From: CAZPQM01 sp964588995
GTDB taxonomy: Bacteria; Pseudomonadota; Alphaproteobacteria; Rickettsiales; UBA8987
Direction of reading: 5' to 3'
Assembly (NCBI GenBank): GCA_964588995.1
Contig: CAZPQM010000027.1
Location: 1-9,809, forward strand
Length of the DNA stretch: 9,809 nt
Part shown: positions 7,214-9,809 of the stretch, in pieces
How the letters are laid out: the number at the start of each line of letters is the position of its first letter
Position numbering within the stretch: the first letter of the stretch is position 1
Position numbers and translations under genes: made by a program
Notes under the pieces: model-generated
Database searches by the model: none
What the model saw: the letters and a program-made list of their open reading frames with translations, nothing else
What the model was told of the DNA's origin: nothing

Positions 7214-7313
7214 NNNNNNNNNNNNNNNNNNNNNNNNNNNNNNNNNNNNNNNNNNNNNNNNNNNNNNNNNNNNNNNNNNNNNNNNNNNNNNNNNNNNNNN
7301 NNNNNNNNNNNNN
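7214..7313. other. Scaffold gap, 100 N
   Basis: Exactly 100 N, a usual placeholder for a gap of unknown size. It sits at matching positions of the tandem repeat: the bases before it end where the bases after it continue the 114-bp unit without loss. The true gap may be zero bases or a whole number of extra units. Confidence 0.97.
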
Positions 7314-7358
7314 CGGAGGGCACTACATAGCTGATTGTAATCAGAGCTTATTCTTCGC

Positions 7359-7449
7359 GGAGACGTGGCCGAGTGGCTGAAGGCGCTCCCCTGCTAAGGG
7401 AGTATACGGCAACCCCGTATCGAGGGTTCGAATCCCTCCGTCTCCGCCA
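7359..7449 (+). tRNA. tRNA-Ser (anticodon GCU)
   Basis: A 91-nt class II tRNA. The acceptor stem is GGAGACG (7359-7365) with CGTCTCC (7439-7445), discriminator G7446 and an encoded CCA (7447-7449). The anticodon stem CTCCC/GGGAG carries loop CTGCTAA, so the anticodon is GCU, reading AGC and AGU. The long variable arm is TATACGG...CCGTAT and the T arm is GAGGG-TTCGAAT-CCCTC. It is intact and probably functional. Such genes are common integration targets and accessory-looking genes follow it. Confidence 0.97.
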
Positions 7450-7493
7450 TTGACTACAAACGAACTTTCATATGCCCAAGATGGCATAGCCTC

Positions 7494-7520
7494 AAAAGCC
7501 CAGCATTTGCGAGCTTTTTT
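7494..7520 (+). terminator. Rho-independent terminator after tRNA-Ser
   Basis: AAAAGC...GCTTTTTT with an inner GC-ATTT-GC, giving a stem with one mismatch and one bulge around an ATTT loop, then a run of six T. It starts 45 bases past the CCA end, on the plus strand. Confidence 0.6.
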
Positions 7521-7605
7521 GCTGTTTGCAATTGACTTCCTCTCTATAAAAACACCCCGTTTTTCTCTAATTTTCCTCCTATATATGCCCCTTTCCTGAA
7601 AAACA

Positions 7606-7630
7606 CCGTACTTGGAAAAGCGAAGTACGG
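7606..7630. terminator. 8-bp hairpin, terminator for the leftward gene
   Basis: CCGTACTT (7606-7613) and AAGTACGG (7623-7630) form a perfect 8-bp stem with a 9-base loop. On the minus strand it is followed by TGTTTTTC, which suits a terminator for the gene ending at 7700. On the plus strand it is followed by AGCTTTTA, a weaker match. The rest of 7450-7699 shows no supportable gene. Confidence 0.55.
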
Positions 7631-7699
7631 AGCTTTTAGTCATGGGAAATCAAGGGCTTGGCAATTGACCAGTTCGCACCAGTCTATGCCTGTCATTAA

Positions 7700-8629
7700 C
7701 TACTGGTGAATATCGCTGATCCAATCGTTGAGATCGCAATTCGTATCTTGCCGGATAATTAAGATTGGTTGGTACTCATACACTGACTTGTTATAAGGAA
7801 TCGGCTCATCATCAAGCCCAAAGAATTGCTTCAAAGATTTACTCAGTGCCGACTTTTGCGTCCTCATTCGGTTCCAATCATCATGGCCAAATAACGATCG
7901 CAGGTTCTCGCGGTTCAACCCCGGCCCCCAAAGAGCAAATGCCATTAACAAGAACCATTTGTCAGACGGCTTTTTCTCTCGCTGAGAAGCGACAAACATG
8001 CCCGGGATATGAAGGCGTTCATAATTTACGGCTGTTTCTTCGCCACACTTAATGGAAATAACATCCCTAGCAAGGAATGTAATTGATATGTCTTTCCAAG
8101 TTGTTCCCGGAGGCAGCACCAGCTGATTAGCTTCACTAGGCTTGGCGGATTTCGGCAACACCGTTTCCAGCCAATTGGAGATGATGGTTTGAGCACTATC
8201 TTTCGCCTTGACCTTACCTGCAGCATCAACAGAAAGCACATCATCTATGCCGATGAGCTTGGACTTGTGTCTGCTGCTCGCGTCAGAGCTGGCGTTGCTG
8301 ATGATGCTGCTGGTGGATGCAATCAACAGAAACATCTGGTCAGCCATGCAAAGCTGATTGACGATTTTATCCAGCTGCGATGATGTTTGCCCCAAAAAGC
8401 AATAGACAGGAAAGCTATGCTCGGCTTGTGGGTTCAGCATACCAAACTTCCAAAGACCTTTATGGCCTGTGATCTGTTCATGTTGCTCGGTAAAACCAAT
8501 GGATGCAGCAATCTTGGCGGCCAGTTTTTTATGATCAATGCGATACAGCGCCAGTTCTGACTTTTTAAGAGTGCGACGGTCGCATAGTTTGGTGTCAGAT
8601 GCCCGAAGGCTATCAAATGACACCGCCAC
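7700..8629 (-). CDS. Unrecognised protein with possible C-terminal winged helix
   Basis: The frame is open from 8719, but its first 30 codons lie antisense to the HTH gene on the plus strand and do not look protein-like. I favour GTG at 8627-8629 (with GGGGG six bases upstream) or GTG at 8621-8623. The product is about 309 residues, mostly soluble, with no signal peptide or membrane helix. Visible segments are a basic N-terminal part (RRTLKKSELALYRIDHKK), a Ser-rich middle, and a last stretch of about 90 residues with WFLLMAFALWG, then LSKSLKQFFGLDDEPIPYN. That ending resembles a winged-helix DNA-binding or regulatory domain. I do not recognise the family. The stop lies 70 bp past a good hairpin terminator. 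Beside the recombinase-associated gene, a role in a mobile element is likely but inferred only from context. Confidence 0.6.
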   Translation of the reverse strand: MAVSFDSLRASDTKLCDRRTLKKSELALYRIDHKKLAAKIAASIGFTEQHEQITGHKGLWKFGMLNPQAEHSFPVYCFLGQTSSQLDKIVNQLCMADQMFLLIASTSSIISNASSDASSRHKSKLIGIDDVLSVDAAGKVKAKDSAQTIISNWLETVLPKSAKPSEANQLVLPPGTTWKDISITFLARDVISIKCGEETAVNYERLHIPGMFVASQREKKPSDKWFLLMAFALWGPGLNRENLRSLFGHDDWNRMRTQKSALSKSLKQFFGLDDEPIPYNKSVYEYQPILIIRQDTNCDLNDWISDIHQ

Positions 8630-8919
8630 GGGAGGCCCCCAAACCTGATGAGACGCTCGTAACAGCCTTGGCCAAAGCCTATTACTGGCAGAATTTGCTT
8701 GATACGGGGCGCTATACATCGATTGACGACCTTTCTCGCAAGAGAAAGATCAACCCTTCATATGTTTCTCGCATACTTCGCTTAAATCAGCTGTCACCTC
8801 AAATCAAGACGGCTATTCTGGATGGCACCCAGCCGCGCCAGTTGAGCTTGCAGGATATGCAAACCCCATTCCCCGATATTTGGGAGAAGCAATTAAAGCA
8901 TTTTGGTTTTGTTGATTAA
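8617..8919 (+). CDS. Recombinase-associated ParB/KorB-like HTH protein
   Basis: About 100 residues. PDETLVTALAKAYYWQNLL, then a helix-turn-helix (INPSYVSRILRL), then LSPQIKTAILDG and FPDIWEKQ. This order is what I know from the C-terminal part of, or small partner proteins to, large serine recombinases in alphaproteobacterial mobile elements; the HTH also resembles ParB/KorB. The ATG at 8617 has GAAGG seven bases upstream and is the best start. An ATG at 8599 is also in frame, and the frame stays open back to 8569 with a plausible DGRIV stretch, so the gene may have lost its true 5' end. Its start overlaps that of the opposite-strand gene. Its TAA shares the palindrome TTAA with the TAA of the next gene. 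It may be a remnant of a recombinase locus. Confidence 0.7.
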   Translation: MTPPREAPKPDETLVTALAKAYYWQNLLDTGRYTSIDDLSRKRKINPSYVSRILRLNQLSPQIKTAILDGTQPRQLSLQDMQTPFPDIWEKQLKHFGFVD

Positions 8920-9173
8920 GAGAGCTTTTCTTTGATTTCCTGCAATGTAAAGCGCTGCTCTTTGAATGCATGGATTTGCTTTATGCGCTCTATCATCTCG
9001 GGCGCGTAAAGTTGATATCCTGCTTCCGTTACCTCAGCCACTTGCAGCAAGCCTTCTTTGGTCCAATGCCTGATGGTGGAATTGCTCTCGCCAACCTGCT
9101 TCGCCAACTCACCTATTTTCAGTAGCTGGTCACTGTCGGCAGGCTCAGAATCTTCACCATCTGCGGCTTTCAA
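8916..9173 (-). CDS. MerR-type HTH regulator, probably missing its 5' end
   Basis: The C-terminal 70 residues form a MerR-type winged helix: LLKIGELAKQVGESNSTIRHW, then TKEGLLQVAEVTEAGYQLY, then a helical end FTLQEIKEKLS. The only start in frame is a poor TTG at 9171-9173. The frame stays open upstream to 9299, reading a helical YIGSLEKAQLGGSKDDYF then AVDRSLDIYLKA, which looks like genuine protein. The real gene therefore probably had an N-terminal helical region and a start now lost at the junction with the permease gene near 9270. There is no effector-binding domain after the HTH. Regulatory targets are unknown; no MerR-type operator is visible nearby. Confidence 0.65.
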   Translation of the reverse strand: MKAADGEDSEPADSDQLLKIGELAKQVGESNSTIRHWTKEGLLQVAEVTEAGYQLYAPEMIERIKQIHAFKEQRFTLQEIKEKLS

Positions 9174-9192
9174 ATAAATATCCAGAGACCTA

Positions 9193-9809
9193 TCAACGGC
9201 TTTGGTAATAATTTTGAAATAGTCGTCTTTTGAGCCGCCAAGCTGCGCTTTTTCTAGTGAACCGATATAGGCTAAGCGGGGCGTTGCGCGCTGCCGTAGT
9301 CATAGTCATCAAGGCGCGGTCTTTATAGGTTAACTGCATGATATTTGAAACGCTCTCGCTTATAAGGAAGCTCAAAGCGAAAAATATAAAAATCGTGCAA
9401 AGAAGCAGCGGGATAACATCAAAATGCAAAACCAATGTGTTGATATGAGTAGCAAACAATCCCGCAACAAGAACAGCCAATACAAAAGGAATTATTATAG
9501 ATACGCTTGATTGAAAAGTTACAAAGTTTTCTTTAGTCAAAATCCGATCCAGTGAGATACGAAGGATAAAGGCGAAAAGCAGAGGAGCGAGAAACCATTG
9601 CAGCAAGGTTTGAAAAACATCCTCTGTGCCAACTTCTAATGCGGCAACGCCGAATATATGTAAATATAATGGATATAGCAAAAGCTGTACAATAATATTG
9701 ATAGGTATCAGAGGTGCGCCAAGTTCAGTATTGCCTTTTGCCATATGGGTAAACCCCAAAAACCAATCAGTGCAAGGGAAAGAAAAATAAATCAAAAGGC
9801 CTATGAAAA
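9193..9809 (-). pseudogene. Bile acid:sodium symporter/arsenic-resistance-type permease, broken at both ends
   Basis: A multi-helix membrane protein. FPCTDWFLGFTHMAKGN, then PINIIVQLLLYPLYLHIFG, and DRALMTMTTAARNAPLSL are hallmarks of the arsenic-resistance-type branch of the bile acid:sodium symporter superfamily, which exports arsenite or moves organic anions. The 5' part lies beyond the right edge; the frame is open to the edge. After ARNAPLSL (near 9270) the family would continue with one or two more helices, but here the frame runs into a basic stretch (YRFTRKSAAW) and stops at 9193. At the same point the MerR-like frame becomes protein-like, so the C-terminus was probably lost by a rearrangement. 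The product is unlikely to work. Specificity for arsenite is inferred from family resemblance only. Confidence 0.7.

Larger units (their letters stand above)
7045..7372 (+). repeat. 114-bp tandem duplication running into tRNA-Ser
   Basis: Unit A spans 7045-7158. Unit B spans 7159-7213 and, after the N run, 7314-7372 (55 + 59 = 114 bp). The units are identical except C7131 versus A7345. Each starts with GTGGCTG, and the same seven bases are inside the tRNA at 7373-7379, so the duplication is bounded by a 7-base microhomology. Each unit ends with the upstream flank and the first bases of tRNA-Ser. A looser version of the tRNA start, GGGACGTGGCTTGATGTGGC, lies just before unit A at about 7029-7050. 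No open reading frame of note is present. Confidence 0.9.

Noticed and set aside
7012..7323. Open frame through the N run with repeated RLKALLLKRREAGSH
   Set aside because: It is only the 114-bp tandem repeat translated across unknown bases; there is no start site or family resemblance.
7341..7643. 100-residue open frame on the minus strand with GGIRTLDTGLPYTP
   Set aside because: It is the antisense translation of tRNA-Ser; this peptide is a well-known false call in databases.
7450..9809. Second attachment site (copy of the tRNA-Ser 3' end)
   Set aside because: I found no second copy of the CCTCCGTCTCCGCCA region in the window.

Overview
The window looks like part of a draft (scaffolded) alphaproteobacterial genome. 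The evidence is a VirD4 coupling protein that reads like the Rickettsiales-type homologues, a Tat-exported PhoX-family phosphatase, a small ParB/KorB-like HTH protein of the kind that accompanies or ends large serine recombinases in alphaproteobacteria, and a CCA-encoding tRNA-Ser. A run of exactly 100 N (7214-7313) marks a scaffold gap.

Left part (1-2532). The left edge carries a direct repeat and a strong hairpin. A leftward gene of unknown function (144-598) follows; its frame breaks about 13 codons in, and one extra base would restore a 151-residue protein. It is divergent from a PhoX-type phosphatase gene (700-2532), which has a clear twin-arginine signal. The PhoX gene converges, with 3 bp between stop codons, on a leftward operon.

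Central operon (6877 down to 2536, minus strand). In order of transcription it has two paralogous three-helix membrane proteins with a 14-nt overlap, then virD4 (type IV secretion coupling ATPase), then a soluble PAS hybrid histidine kinase with two receiver domains. The kinase GTG start overlaps the virD4 stop codon (GTGA), so the two are probably translationally coupled. No virB genes lie next to virD4 here, which is like the scattered vir genes of Rickettsiales. A weak A/T hairpin between the small membrane genes and virD4 may reduce read-through.

Repeat and tRNA (7029-7520). A complete tRNA-Ser(GCU) is preceded by a 114-bp tandem duplication that carries an extra copy of the first 21 nt of the tRNA. 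The scaffold gap falls inside the second repeat unit, and removing the N run restores the exact 114-bp period.

Right part (7520-9809) looks like accessory DNA next to the tRNA. It has an unrecognised leftward protein, the recombinase-associated HTH protein, a MerR-type regulator lacking a normal start, and a bile acid:sodium symporter/arsenic-resistance-type permease. The permease runs off the right edge and loses its C-terminus where the MerR-like frame begins. These look like remnants joined by rearrangement. I see no integrase and no second copy of the tRNA 3' end.

I do not see a clearly new defence or conjugation system. The points most worth checking are the virD4-kinase coupling, the tRNA 5'-fragment tandem repeat, and the chimeric junctions on the right.
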